Assembly: GCF_017308015.1 (NCBI RefSeq)
Contig: NZ_JAFKFW010000009.1
Span: forward strand, 103,508 to 167,507
Length of the DNA stretch: 64,000 nucleotides
DNA from: Allobosea sp.
GTDB lineage: Bacteria > Pseudomonadota > Alphaproteobacteria > Rhizobiales > Beijerinckiaceae
Direction of reading: 5' to 3'
Program-made: the position numbers and the translations under genes
Notes under the pieces: generated by a model
Told to the model about the DNA's origin: nothing
Databases searched by the model: none
What the model saw: only the letters and a program-made list of their open reading frames with translations
In this document: positions 7,551 through 17,011 of the stretch, piece by piece
Layout of the letters: every line of letters starts with the position of its first letter
Numbering within the stretch: the first letter of the stretch is position 1

Positions 7551-9539
7551 ATGACCGCGACGGAACGAGGCGGCCGGGAAACGGCCCAGCGCGACAAGCC
7601 ATGGATATTCCGCACCTATGCGGGCCATTCCGACGCGGCGGAATCCAACAAGCTCTACCGGACCAATCTCGCCAAGGGCCAGACCGGGCTCTCCGTCGCC
7701 TTCGATCTGCCGACCCAGACCGGCTACGATCCCGATCATGTCCTGGCGCGCGGCGAGGTCGGCAAGGTCGGCGTGCCGATCTCCCATCTCGGCGACATGC
7801 GGGCGCTGTTCGACCAGATCCCGCTGGCGCAGATGAACACCTCGATGACGATCAATGCGACGGCAGCCTGGCTGCTCTCGCTCTACATCGCCGTCGCCGA
7901 CGAGCAGGGCGCCGATCGCAAGCTTCTGCAGGGCACGACCCAGAACGACCTCGTCAAGGAATACCTGTCGCGCGGCACCTATGTCTTCCCGCCGCGCCCC
8001 TCGATGCAGCTCACCACCGACATCGTCGTGTTCACGGCCAGAGAATTGCCGAAATGGAACCCGACCAATGTCTGCTCCTATCATCTTCAGGAGGCCGGGG
8101 CCTCGCCGGTGCAGGAACTCTCCTTCGCGCTGGCGACGGCGATCGCCCTGCTCGATTCGATCCGCGTCCGGCCGGAAGTCTCCGCCGAGGAGTTCCCCGG
8201 CACGGTCGGCCGCATCTCCTTCTTCGTGAATGCCGGAATGCGCTTCGTCACCGAGCTCTGCAAGATGCGGGCTTTCGTCGAGCTCTGGGACGAGATCACG
8301 CTCGGTCGCTATGGCATCGCCGACGAGGCGATGCGGCGCTTCCGCTACGGCGTGCAGGTCAATTCGCTGGGGCTGACCGAGCCGCAACCGGAGAACAATG
8401 TCTACCGCATCCTGATCGAGATGCTGGCGGTGACGCTGTCGAAGAAGGCGCGCGCACGCGCCGTGCAGCTCCCCGCCTGGAACGAGGCACTGGGTCTCCC
8501 CCGTCCCTTTGACCAGCAATGGTCGCTGCGCATGCAGCAGGTGCTGGCCTATGAGACCGACCTGCTCGAATTCGGCGACATTTTCGACGGCTCGACCGTG
8601 GTTGATGCCAAGGTGGCGGCGCTCAAGGCCGCCGCGCTGGAGGAGCTCGCGAAGATCGACGACATGGGCGGCGCACTCGCCGCCGTCGAGAGCGGCTACA
8701 TGAAGCAGGCGCTGGTCGAGAACGGCGCACGCCGCATCGAGGCGATCGAGCGCGGCGAGCAGGTCGTCGTCGGCGTCAACAAGTTCACCAACAGCGAGCC
8801 CTCCCCGCTTTCGGCGGGCGACGGCGCCGTCGTCACGGTGCCGGATTCAGTCGAGATCGAGGCCATCGCCCGGCTGAAGGCCTGGCGCTCGGCCCGCGAC
8901 GCGAAGGCGGTAGAGGCGGCGCTCGCCGCGCTCGCCATCAGCGCACGCGAGAATCGCAACGTCATGCCGGCCTCTATCGCCTGCGCCAAGGCCGGCGTCA
9001 CCACCGGCGAATGGGCGCAGACTCTGCGCGAGATTTTTGGCGAGTACCGCGCGCCGACCGGTGTCGACACGGCGAAGCTGGGTGACGCGACCGGCCTCGC
9101 CACGGCGAAGGCGGCGGTCGAGAAGGCCACAGAGCGCCTCGGCCGCGCTCCCCGGTTCCTCGTCGGCAAGCCCGGCCTTGACGGGCACTCCAACGGTGCC
9201 GAGCAGATCGCCGTGCGCGCCCGCGATGCCGGGATGAGCGTCAGCTATGGCGGCATCCGCCAGACGCCGGAAGAGATCGTCAGGGAGGCCCGCGAGCAGC
9301 AGGCCGACATCGTCGGCCTCTCGATCCTCTCCGGCTCGCATCTGCCGCTGGTGCGCGACGTCACCGCCCGCCTGCGTGTCGCCGGCATGGACGTGCCGGT
9401 CGTGGTCGGCGGCATCATCCCGCCCGACGACGAGAATGCGCTGCGCAACATGGGCGTGGCACGGGTCTATACGCCCAAGGATTTCGCGCTGGACGGAATC
9501 ATCGCCGATGTCGCTGGGCTGGCGGCGAAAAGCAGCTAA
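7551..9539 (+). CDS. ecm: Ethylmalonyl-CoA mutase, coenzyme B12-dependent
   Basis: A 662-residue acyl-CoA mutase of the MeaA/Ecm type. It converts (2R)-ethylmalonyl-CoA to (2S)-methylsuccinyl-CoA in the ethylmalonyl-CoA pathway for C2 assimilation. The N-terminal catalytic barrel begins with RDKPWIFRTYAGHS and contains AFDLPTQTGYDPDH. The C-terminal B12-binding domain has the base-off motif DGHSNG near residue 544. Length and the single-chain layout match Ecm rather than the longer methylmalonyl-CoA mutase, although the families are close. ATG 7551 follows a GGGGAAG ribosome site. No other gene of the pathway is adjacent. Confidence 0.93.
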   Translation: MTATERGGRETAQRDKPWIFRTYAGHSDAAESNKLYRTNLAKGQTGLSVAFDLPTQTGYDPDHVLARGEVGKVGVPISHLGDMRALFDQIPLAQMNTSMTINATAAWLLSLYIAVADEQGADRKLLQGTTQNDLVKEYLSRGTYVFPPRPSMQLTTDIVVFTARELPKWNPTNVCSYHLQEAGASPVQELSFALATAIALLDSIRVRPEVSAEEFPGTVGRISFFVNAGMRFVTELCKMRAFVELWDEITLGRYGIADEAMRRFRYGVQVNSLGLTEPQPENNVYRILIEMLAVTLSKKARARAVQLPAWNEALGLPRPFDQQWSLRMQQVLAYETDLLEFGDIFDGSTVVDAKVAALKAAALEELAKIDDMGGALAAVESGYMKQALVENGARRIEAIERGEQVVVGVNKFTNSEPSPLSAGDGAVVTVPDSVEIEAIARLKAWRSARDAKAVEAALAALAISARENRNVMPASIACAKAGVTTGEWAQTLREIFGEYRAPTGVDTAKLGDATGLATAKAAVEKATERLGRAPRFLVGKPGLDGHSNGAEQIAVRARDAGMSVSYGGIRQTPEEIVREAREQQADIVGLSILSGSHLPLVRDVTARLRVAGMDVPVVVGGIIPPDDENALRNMGVARVYTPKDFALDGIIADVAGLAAKSS

Positions 9540-9544
9540 CCGCG

Positions 9545-9597
9545 GTCATCCCGCACGCGCTGCGGCGAATGACGTTGCTGCGCAGACGCGGGATGGC
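9545..9597. repeat. Small palindromic repeat between convergent genes
   Basis: GTCATCCCGC at the left and GCGGGATGGC at the right form an imperfect inverted repeat, with CGCTGCG and CGCAG elements inside. It lies between the convergent ecm and DnaJ-domain genes. The related element at 62900-62953 shares the GTCATCCCG...CGGGATGAC arms. Confidence 0.5.
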
Positions 9598-9601
9598 GTC
9601 C

Positions 9602-10219
9602 TTAGACCATCCCCACGCTCTTGAGCTGCTGATACGCCTTCAGGATCTCCTGAAGCGTGCCCTCACGCGAGCGATCACCGCCATTTGCATCCGGATGGAA
9701 ACGCTTCACCAATTCCTTGTAGCGCGCCTTGATCGCAACGGAATCGGCAGTTTCGTCGAGGCCGAGCGCGTCCAGCGCCTTGCGCGCCACGATGCCAACG
9801 CGTGATTCCGGTTGGGCCGCCTGCTGCTTGTTGCGCGCGCCGAAGAGATTGAAGGCATCGTGCATGTCGGCGCCGGCTTCGCCATTGGCCTTGCGTCCAC
9901 GCTGCGCCATCCGCGCCGCCTTGGAATTGACACCGAGCTTCCAGGTCGGCCGGTGGCCGATCTCCTCCTGCTTCTGATAGGCGGCCAGCGCCTCGTCATC
10001 CATGCCGGCGAAATAATTGTAGGTCGCGTTATAGGCCTTCACATGATCCATGCAGAACAGGAAGAACTGACCCTCGCGGCCACGGCCCTTGGGTGCCCGG
10101 AACTCGCCACCGCGCACGCAACCCGAATGATCGCAGCGCGGCGCATCGCTTTCCAGCGGGGCTTCCGCCTCGGAAGCCCCGATTCTGATGCTGTCGAAAA
10201 GGCGTGAGTTGATGTTCAT
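9602..10219 (-). CDS. DnaJ (J-domain) containing protein
   Basis: A 205-residue protein with a C-terminal J domain carrying the HPD motif in KRFHPDANGGDRS (about residue 185), which stimulates DnaK-type ATPases. The N-terminal part has CDHSGC and FCMDH, a Cys/His arrangement that may bind metal. This layout, with the J domain at the C terminus, is common in alphaproteobacterial proteins annotated only as molecular chaperone DnaJ. ATG 10219 is chosen because family members start near MNINSRLFDSIRI; an upstream ATG at 10273 adds non-conserved residues. It is divergent from bolA, a frequent arrangement in this group. Confidence 0.85.
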   Translation of the reverse strand: MNINSRLFDSIRIGASEAEAPLESDAPRCDHSGCVRGGEFRAPKGRGREGQFFLFCMDHVKAYNATYNYFAGMDDEALAAYQKQEEIGHRPTWKLGVNSKAARMAQRGRKANGEAGADMHDAFNLFGARNKQQAAQPESRVGIVARKALDALGLDETADSVAIKARYKELVKRFHPDANGGDRSREGTLQEILKAYQQLKSVGMV

Positions 10220-10314
10220 CGTCGACGGGTTATGAGACGCAGAGAGTGGGCCGGCAAGTGCGATGCGATGCACCGCCGAACCGACAGAACAATCATGGCA
10301 ACGGTGGCGCGATC

Positions 10315-10587
10315 ATGACCTCGATCAGTGAAAGAATCACGCAAAAGCTGACCGCGGCCTTTGCGCCACAGGCGCTGAGGGTCATCGATGAATCGCACCA
10401 GCATCAGGGTCATGGCGGCTGGCGCGAAGGCGGCGAGACTCACTTCAGGGTCGATATCGTGTCGGAAGCCTTCCTCGGCAAGTCCCGGCTCGAACGCCAC
10501 CGCCTCGTCAACGCTGCGCTGGCGCAGGAACTGGCAGACCGGGTGCATGCCCTGACGATCGCTGCAAAGGCGCCCGGAGAGGGCTGA
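10315..10587 (+). CDS. bolA: BolA family protein
   Basis: A 90-residue BolA-type protein. The conserved patch ESHQHQGHGG followed by ETHFRVDIVSEAF and LERHRLVNAALA matches the family. BolA proteins pair with monothiol glutaredoxins to bind Fe-S clusters and are linked to stress and cell-shape control. It is divergent from the DnaJ-domain gene and ends one base from the convergent MFS gene. Confidence 0.92.
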   Translation: MTSISERITQKLTAAFAPQALRVIDESHQHQGHGGWREGGETHFRVDIVSEAFLGKSRLERHRLVNAALAQELADRVHALTIAAKAPGEG

Positions 10588-10588
10588 A

Positions 10589-11797
10589 CTATGGCGGCGC
10601 GGAAGCGGCGGCCTTCGGCTCTCCCGGTGCTGCGACGTAGATGGCCAGCGCCACGGCGAGCGTGACCCCCATGAAGGCAAACAGCCAGCCGAAGGTCGCC
10701 TGCGCGCCGTAGCCATGCCCGTCGAGAGCGTTCACCAAGCGGCCCGATAGCCATTGCATCACGCCCGCCCCGCCCATGAAGACGAAATTCATGAAGGTGA
10801 CGCCGCGGCCGATCTCCTGCGGCGTCATGAAAACGCGCGCATGCGCCATCACCACGGCATAGGTGACGCCGAACAGGCCGATGACGATAAGCAGGCCGAC
10901 CGCAAGGCGGGACGATGCTTCCCCCCACAGAGCCAGTGCGAAGCAGGCGAGAACGACGGCCACGGCACAGGCGATGACCGTAGGTTTGGCGCCGATCCGC
11001 CGGTAAAGCGGCAGCACCAGCAGAGCCCCCACCGCGATGATGCCTCCCATGGCCATCGCCGCATAGCTCGTCGCCGCAAGATCGAAGCCGTGCACCCTCT
11101 GGAGATAGGGCGCGATCCACAAGCCGCGAATCGAGATCGTCACGCCGTAGCTGACGAAGGTGAAGGGGAAGATCAGCCAGAGCGGCCGCTTCACCACGAT
11201 CTGCTTGATCCCGCCCAGCAGCGAGACATGCTGTTGTGGCGCGTCGGGCAGCGGCGGCGGGTCTTTCAGCAGCAGCAGCACCAGCAAGGCGATGAACGCC
11301 ACGATCCCGGACAGGCCGAACACGGTCGCGCGCCAGCCATAGGCTGCGAGGAAATAGGCGAGCGGCGCACCGCTCAACGGATCTCCGATCGACCCGAACC
11401 CGATCAGGAAGGACGACATCGTCGCGAAATGCCGGGGCGAATAGAGCCGCGCGGCTAGATAGAAGCCGGACATCAGGATCGGTGCGCAACCGATGCCGAT
11501 CAGCGCGAGCGCCGTCAGGGCGGATAGATAGCCGCGCGACAGGCCGAAGATCATCGTCCCGGCGAAGGCGACCAGCAGGAAACCGGCCAGCGTCCGTCGC
11601 GGCCCGATCCGGTCGAGCGCATAGCCGACCGGGAATTGCGAGAGCGCGAATGCGATCAGCCAGGCTGCCTGCAGGCTGCCGAGCTGGCCCTGGTCGAGGC
11701 CGAGATCCCGCGTCAGGTCACCCGAGATCACCGCCAGGAAGGCGCGGAAGAACTGGCTCAGGATATAGGCCAGCAGCAGGACGACGAAGCTCGTCAC
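10589..11797 (-). CDS. MFS transporter
   Basis: A 402-residue, very hydrophobic protein with about twelve predicted membrane segments. The cytoplasmic loop motif GYALDRIGPRRTLAG between segments 2 and 3 is the MFS signature. A charged central loop near KDPPPLPDAPQQH separates the two halves. The substrate cannot be inferred; distant relatives include nitrate/nitrite- and sugar-type carriers. The stop is one base from the end of bolA, so the genes converge without room for a terminator. Confidence 0.85.
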   Translation of the reverse strand: MTSFVVLLLAYILSQFFRAFLAVISGDLTRDLGLDQGQLGSLQAAWLIAFALSQFPVGYALDRIGPRRTLAGFLLVAFAGTMIFGLSRGYLSALTALALIGIGCAPILMSGFYLAARLYSPRHFATMSSFLIGFGSIGDPLSGAPLAYFLAAYGWRATVFGLSGIVAFIALLVLLLLKDPPPLPDAPQQHVSLLGGIKQIVVKRPLWLIFPFTFVSYGVTISIRGLWIAPYLQRVHGFDLAATSYAAMAMGGIIAVGALLVLPLYRRIGAKPTVIACAVAVVLACFALALWGEASSRLAVGLLIVIGLFGVTYAVVMAHARVFMTPQEIGRGVTFMNFVFMGGAGVMQWLSGRLVNALDGHGYGAQATFGWLFAFMGVTLAVALAIYVAAPGEPKAAASAPP

Positions 11798-11882
11798 GAA
11801 GCGTCGCTTTCGCTGAGATCATCGCGCGGCCTGTCGGACGCGATATCGATGATCTATCACATTGTCATCGCATCGGATCTGT

Positions 11883-11907
11883 CCGAAAAGCGGCTTTCGC
11901 TTCTCGG
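11883..11907. repeat. Hairpin-forming small repeat
   Basis: CCGAAAAGCG and CGCTTCTCGG pair with one mismatch around a five-base loop. The surrounding text, CATCGGATCTGTCCGAAAAGCGG with CGGTCCGGCGCTATA after it, resembles short repeats scattered in Hyphomicrobiales genomes. It lies in the 193-base gap between the MFS start and the thiolase end. Confidence 0.4.
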
Positions 11908-11990
11908 TCCGGCGCTATAGCGGCCTGCGCTTCGGCAAGACCCAGTTCGCAAGACAGGATCCTGGACGTTATCCGCCCTGGAAGCCCGCC

Positions 11991-13160
11991 TCACTTGATC
12001 CGTTCGAGCACGGAAACGTAGTTGGCGACCGCCGCTCCGCCCATGTTGAAGATGCCGCCGAGGCGTGGGCTGTCGAGCTGCATGCCTTCCGGCGCCTCGC
12101 CGGTGAGCTGCATGGCCGAGAGCACATGCATGGATACGCCGGTGGCACCGATCGGATGGCCCTTGGCCTTGAGGCCGCCGGAGACGTTGACCGGCAGCTT
12201 GCCGTCCTTCTGGGTCCAGCCTTCCTTGATCGCACGGGCGCCGTCGCCTTCCTTGGTCAGGCCCATCGCCTCGTATTCGATCAGCTCGGCGATGGTGAAA
12301 CAGTCATGTGTCTCGACGAAGGAGAGATCGTCGAGCGTCACGTTCGCCTTGGCCAGGGCCTTCTTCCAGGCGAGCGCGCCGCCCTCGAACTTCAGGATGT
12401 CGCGCTTCGACATCGGCAGGAAATCCTGGACATGGGCCATGCCACGGAAGCCGACGGCGCGGCGCATCCTGAGCGCGGTCTCCTCGTCGGCCAGCACCAG
12501 CGCGGCGGCGCCGTCCGAGACCAGCGAGCAATCGGTGCGCTTCAGCGGCCCGGCGACATAGGGGTTCTTCTCGCTCTCCTCGCGGCAGAAGGCGTAGCCC
12601 AGATCCTTGCGCATCTGCGCATAGGGGTTCGCGACGCCGTTCTTGTGGTTCTTCGCCGCGATCATCGCGAGCGCGTCGGACTGGTCGCCATGGCGCTGGA
12701 AATAGCCGGCCGCGATCTTGCCGAAGACGCCAGCGAAACCGCCCTGCACCTCACCATCCTCAGGCAGGTAGGAAGCCTTCAGCAGGTTCTTGCCGATCTC
12801 GGGGCCAGGCGTCTTGGTCATCTGTTCGACGCCGACGACGAGCACGACCTTGGCGTCGCCCGCACGGATCGCCCGCACGCCCTGATGCACCGCCGCCGTG
12901 CCGGTCGCACAGGCGTTCTCGACGCGGGTCGTCGGCTTGAAGCGCAGCGCGGGATCGGCCTGTAGCACCAGCGATGCCGTGAAATCCTGCGCCGAGAAGC
13001 CGGCATTGTAGTGGCCGAGCACGATCTCGTCGACCTCGGCGGCGGTGATGCCGGCATCGACCAGGGCGTCGGTCGCCGCCCGCACGATCAGGCTTTCGAC
13101 GGTCTCGGCATCCTGCTTGCCGAACGGTGTATGGGCCCAGCCGACGATCGCAGCGCTCAT
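11991..13160 (-). CDS. Acetyl-CoA acetyltransferase / SCP2-type thiolase
   Basis: A 389-residue thiolase-fold enzyme. The nucleophilic Cys is in ENACATG (residue 84); later come VETHDCFTIAE and GGLKAKGHPIGATG, the His/Gly-rich active-site loops. The HDCF form in place of NEAF places it in the SCP-x / thiolase-like group rather than classical PhaA/FadA. The likely role is CoA-dependent cleavage or condensation in fatty or branched acid metabolism. An AGGGAG ribosome site precedes ATG 13160. It stands alone between two transporter genes. Confidence 0.85.
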   Translation of the reverse strand: MSAAIVGWAHTPFGKQDAETVESLIVRAATDALVDAGITAAEVDEIVLGHYNAGFSAQDFTASLVLQADPALRFKPTTRVENACATGTAAVHQGVRAIRAGDAKVVLVVGVEQMTKTPGPEIGKNLLKASYLPEDGEVQGGFAGVFGKIAAGYFQRHGDQSDALAMIAAKNHKNGVANPYAQMRKDLGYAFCREESEKNPYVAGPLKRTDCSLVSDGAAALVLADEETALRMRRAVGFRGMAHVQDFLPMSKRDILKFEGGALAWKKALAKANVTLDDLSFVETHDCFTIAELIEYEAMGLTKEGDGARAIKEGWTQKDGKLPVNVSGGLKAKGHPIGATGVSMHVLSAMQLTGEAPEGMQLDSPRLGGIFNMGGAAVANYVSVLERIK

Positions 13161-13298
13161 GGCGAAATCTCCCTTACTGTGCAGCTACACGTTATCTTGG
13201 CAGCCTCGCGCCGCCGGGCAAGCCGGTATCCGCGCATGGTGGCCGTGCATGGATCGGCTCGCGACGCCTTTATCCTCAGAACTAGCCGGCCCCCTGCC

Positions 13299-14201
13299 TC
13301 ATCGCAACGCCAGTGAGAGCAGCAGCCCGACCCCGCCGACGATCATCGCCATACCCAGCATTTCGCGCCGGCTCGTGCCCTCCGCGAAGAGTTTCCGCGA
13401 GGCGATCTGCGCCAATGGCACCTCGATCAACGCGAGCGTCCGGACATTGGCCGCAGTGGTCAGCGAAAAGCCGATGAACCAGAACTGCGAGGCGGCAGCG
13501 CCAAGGAAACCGGCCGAGAGCGAGCGGCGCCAGCTCTTCAGGCTGAGGATCAGCGCCTGCCGGTCGGCAACGAGCATGTAGACCACCAGCAACAGGGTCT
13601 GGAGCCCGAGACCGAGCACGAGGATCGTGGAGGCGCGGATCAGGAACTCGCCCTCCGGCAGGGCCTGGATGCCGCCGCGGAAGCCGATCGCCGAAAGCGC
13701 GAAGAAGGCGCCGGAGACGATGCCGAGCACGGCCGGCCGCAAGCCCGCACGGGTCAATTTTTCGCCGGGCTTCCACGACACCACGATCACGCCTGCCGTT
13801 GCGATCGCGATCGCCAGGAACTTCATCGGCGTCAGCGCGTCGCCGAGCAGCAGCGCGCCGAACAGCGCAACCTGCACCGGCTCGGTCTTGGTATAGGCGG
13901 TGGTGACCGCGAAAGAGCGCTCGCGCATCGCCGCCAGCATCAGGGCGGTCGCGGCGATCTGCGTCAGCGCGCCCCAGAGCGTATAGCCGAGAGAAACCAT
14001 GCCGATTGCAGGCGGTAGGCGCTGCAGGCCGAGGCAGGCGAGCGCCAGGAACAGCATCGCGAAGGGCAGGCCGAACAGAAAACGCACCTGCGTTGCGCCG
14101 ACGACGCCGATGATGTCGGTGAGCGAGCGCTGCGCCAGGTTGCGCGCGGTCTGCAGAAGCGAGGCGGCGATGGTCGCCGGAATCCAGAGAAGGCCGAACA
14201 C
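13299..14201 (-). CDS. EamA/DMT family transporter
   Basis: A 300-residue membrane protein with about ten predicted segments in two EamA repeats. TAYTKTEPVQVALFGALLLGD in the first half and LIEVPLAQIASRKLFAEG in the second are the end-of-repeat helices typical of drug/metabolite carriers. The start is GTG 14201, supported by a GAGG site. It is divergent from the D-Ala-D-Ala carboxypeptidase gene. Substrate unknown. Confidence 0.85.
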   Translation of the reverse strand: MFGLLWIPATIAASLLQTARNLAQRSLTDIIGVVGATQVRFLFGLPFAMLFLALACLGLQRLPPAIGMVSLGYTLWGALTQIAATALMLAAMRERSFAVTTAYTKTEPVQVALFGALLLGDALTPMKFLAIAIATAGVIVVSWKPGEKLTRAGLRPAVLGIVSGAFFALSAIGFRGGIQALPEGEFLIRASTILVLGLGLQTLLLVVYMLVADRQALILSLKSWRRSLSAGFLGAAASQFWFIGFSLTTAANVRTLALIEVPLAQIASRKLFAEGTSRREMLGMAMIVGGVGLLLSLALR

Positions 14202-14416
14202 GCGACAAAGCCTCGGAAAAGCGAAGGAACCCGACGCTTGTGGACCGGCCGCCGCAGCTAGGCAAATCGCTCCGCAAGGGGTAGGTATGCATTCACGGGC
14301 GGGCGATTGTGGCGGCCGTCTCGAAATTGCCGCATGCGTCGCGTTGAACCCTGCGCCATCGCTATCGGCAAGATGCTATCCGCCCGCTTCGAGCAAGACA
14401 GGTTCAGACCCGCCCG

Positions 14417-16003
14417 ATGATCGCTACCCGCCTCGCAGCCGCCCTTGTCCTCGGTACCGCCTTGATCGGACCGGCCTATGCCGGCACCAGCCTCGTGGTC
14501 GATGCCTCCAGCGGCGCCGTCCTGTCGAGCGAGAACGCGAACCAGGCCTGGCGCCCGGCCTCCACGACCAAGATGATGACGATCTATCTCGCGCTGAAGG
14601 CAGTGCGGGAAGGGCGCCTTGGGCTGGAAACCGCGATCCCCGTCTCGAAGCTTGCCGCCAGCCAGCCGCGCGTGAAGGTCTATGCCCGGCCGGGTTCGGA
14701 GATCACGCTCGACAACGCACTGCGCATCATGATGGTGAAATCGGCCAACGACATCGCCTATGTCGTGGCCGAGGGTGTCGGCGGCGACGTCCCGACTTTT
14801 GTCGCCATGATGAATGCGGAGGCGCAGCGCCTCGGCATGCGCGACACCCGTTTCGTCAATCCCAATGGCTGGGACCATCCCGACCAGCAGACCAGTGCCC
14901 GCGACCTCGCCGTGCTCGCTATGGCGCTGATGCATGATTTCTCGCAGTATTCCGACTACTGGGGCACCTCGGCCGTGCAGCTCGGCAAGCAGGTGATGCA
15001 CAACACCAACGGGCTGGTCGGCCGCTATTCCGGCATCGGTGGCATGAAGACTGGCTTCACCTGTGCGTCCGGATTCAACGTGGTCGCAACTGCGAGCCGC
15101 GGCGGCCGCACGCTCATCGCCGTCGTTCTGGGCTCGACCTCGGGCACCGACCGCACTGTCAAGGCGGCCCAGCTCCTCGACGAGGGCTTCGCCGCTTTGG
15201 GCGGCACTGGCTACGGCGTCGCTTCAATGCCGCCGAGCGGCACCCGCGCGCCCAATATCTGCGACGAAGTCCGCAACCGCGGCGGCGGCGTCGCTCTCGC
15301 CGATGATGCCGACATCTCCGGCCCGATCGCCGCCGGGGCTTCCGCAGGCGACGCCAACTCGCCCGATGGCGGCCGCTTCGCCATCTTCAATACCCAGTCG
15401 GCCCCGCAATCCTCCGGTTCGGTCGCGACCCGTTCGCCGCGCGGACGCGTCGTGCTCGGCCCTCGCGCCGAGACTGTCCCGGTGCAGGTGTCCTTCGGCC
15501 GCAGCGCCGGCTCGGCTTCTGCCCCGCTCGCGGCCAACGCGACGGCGCAGCCGAGCTCGCGCGTCGCCCGCAGCACTCCCACCATCGAGCCGGAAGCGCC
15601 CGTGGCCGCCGGCCTCGTCGTGCCCCCGACCCGTCGGACCGCGTCCAGCAATGGCGCGATCCCCCGCGGCACCACCGCCTTCGCGCCGGCAACTGCGCCG
15701 ATCCAACCGTCGACAGACGCCTTTGGTGACGGCCCGCTGCGCCTGCAGGGCTCCGTGCAGCCCGGTGCGGCCAATGCGGCAAGCTTGCGCCCCGGAGCAG
15801 CTGCCGGCATCAAGCCGGCTACGCGCAACGCCGGCCCCGAGAAGGCGCAGGCGGCCAAGACGCGACCGGCGAAGGCCCAGCCTCTCAAGACTCCGCCGGC
15901 TCGCACCCAGCCGGCCAAGCCCAGGCCCTCACAGGCTGCCGTGAAGCCGCCTGCGGCCAAGCCGGCTGCCGGCGCCAAGGCCAAGCCCGCCAACGGCGCC
16001 TGA
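14417..16003 (+). CDS. D-alanyl-D-alanine carboxypeptidase (PBP5/6, DacF type)
   Basis: A 528-residue secreted penicillin-binding protein. A signal peptide covers about residues 1-22. The S11 peptidase motifs are all present: S49-T-T-K52, S109-A-N111 and K211-T-G213. It trims the terminal D-Ala of peptidoglycan stems in the periplasm. After about residue 290 the domain gives way to a ~240-residue low-complexity tail rich in Ala, Pro, Ser, Thr and, at the end, Lys/Pro/Ala repeats. There is no clear SPOR domain or amphipathic anchor in the tail. The EamA gene follows after 7 bases and may be co-transcribed. Confidence 0.92.
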   Translation: MIATRLAAALVLGTALIGPAYAGTSLVVDASSGAVLSSENANQAWRPASTTKMMTIYLALKAVREGRLGLETAIPVSKLAASQPRVKVYARPGSEITLDNALRIMMVKSANDIAYVVAEGVGGDVPTFVAMMNAEAQRLGMRDTRFVNPNGWDHPDQQTSARDLAVLAMALMHDFSQYSDYWGTSAVQLGKQVMHNTNGLVGRYSGIGGMKTGFTCASGFNVVATASRGGRTLIAVVLGSTSGTDRTVKAAQLLDEGFAALGGTGYGVASMPPSGTRAPNICDEVRNRGGGVALADDADISGPIAAGASAGDANSPDGGRFAIFNTQSAPQSSGSVATRSPRGRVVLGPRAETVPVQVSFGRSAGSASAPLAANATAQPSSRVARSTPTIEPEAPVAAGLVVPPTRRTASSNGAIPRGTTAFAPATAPIQPSTDAFGDGPLRLQGSVQPGAANAASLRPGAAAGIKPATRNAGPEKAQAAKTRPAKAQPLKTPPARTQPAKPRPSQAAVKPPAAKPAAGAKAKPANGA

Positions 16004-16010
16004 GGCCGGA

Positions 16011-16922
16011 TTGGACCTGAGGCGCCTTGACCGGGGTCGAACGAAAGAACGCCAGGGCCTTCTCCTGGCGCTTGCCTCGGCCGCTGCTTTCGGCACCAAT
16101 ATCGTCAGCGCCCAGATCGCCGGCCAGGCCGGCCTGAGCGGGCCGCTCCTCGTCTTCTACCGCGTCCTGCTGATGCTGGCCCTCGCCGGTGGCGTGGCTC
16201 TCGCCTGGCGCGCCTCGCTCGCCCTGAAGCGCGACGAGCGGCTGCCTGTCCTGGTTTTCGGCCTTGCGACGGCGCTGGTCGGGATCGGCTATCTCTCCTC
16301 GGTGGCCTTCGTCCCCGTCTCGGTCGCGGCCGTCGTGTTCTACACCTTCCCGATCCTGATCGTGCTGGCCGAACCGGTGCTGACCGCAGCTCCCTTCCGC
16401 GTCGACAGGCTCGCGGTCGCGCTCGCCGCCTTTCTCGGTATCGCCCTCGTGGTGGGACCCGATCTGCACGGTCTCGATCCGCGCGGTCTGGCGCTCGCGA
16501 TGCTCGCGAGCATCAGCGCGGCCGCGCAGTTCTTTGCCGCCGCGCGCTGTGCGGACACGCCGACCTTGCCCAAGCTGTTCTGGTCGCATGTCGTCATCCT
16601 GCCGGTAACAGCGCTGGTGCTGCTCGCCACCGGCGGCTTTCTGCCACCGCAAACCTTCCTGCTCGCGCCCATCGCCGTCGCCATCACCTATGGTGGGTAT
16701 GTCGTCGGCTTCCTCTTCCAGATTCTGGCGCTCGCCCGCGTCGCGCCCGGCCCAGCCGGCCTCGCCTTCTGCGCCGAGCCCGTCTTCGCCGTGATCATCG
16801 CCGCCTTCGTCCTCGCCGAGCGACTGGGCGCGCTGCAATATGCCGGTTGTGCCCTTGTCATCGCCGCAATCGCCATTAATGTAATATTAGAACAAACGAG
16901 GCGGAGCACCGTGCCTGCCTAG
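16011..16922 (+). CDS. EamA/DMT family transporter
   Basis: A 303-residue protein with about ten membrane segments in two EamA repeats; FVPVSVAAVVFYTFPILIVL and AFCAEPVFAVIIAAFVLAE are the characteristic repeat ends. The best start is TTG 16011, 7 bases after the preceding stop, with a GAGGCCGGA stretch upstream. No ATG occurs before the first membrane segment. It is only distantly similar to the other EamA protein at 13299. Substrate unknown. Confidence 0.82.
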   Translation: MDLRRLDRGRTKERQGLLLALASAAAFGTNIVSAQIAGQAGLSGPLLVFYRVLLMLALAGGVALAWRASLALKRDERLPVLVFGLATALVGIGYLSSVAFVPVSVAAVVFYTFPILIVLAEPVLTAAPFRVDRLAVALAAFLGIALVVGPDLHGLDPRGLALAMLASISAAAQFFAAARCADTPTLPKLFWSHVVILPVTALVLLATGGFLPPQTFLLAPIAVAITYGGYVVGFLFQILALARVAPGPAGLAFCAEPVFAVIIAAFVLAERLGALQYAGCALVIAAIAINVILEQTRRSTVPA

Positions 16923-17011
16923 ATCATCCCGCGCCGTTCAGGCACGGAAAAGGTGGTCGACCCCTTTGATAGGCCATCGGCGGGATCCGATGCCCTAGAG
17001 GCTCTGCGAAC

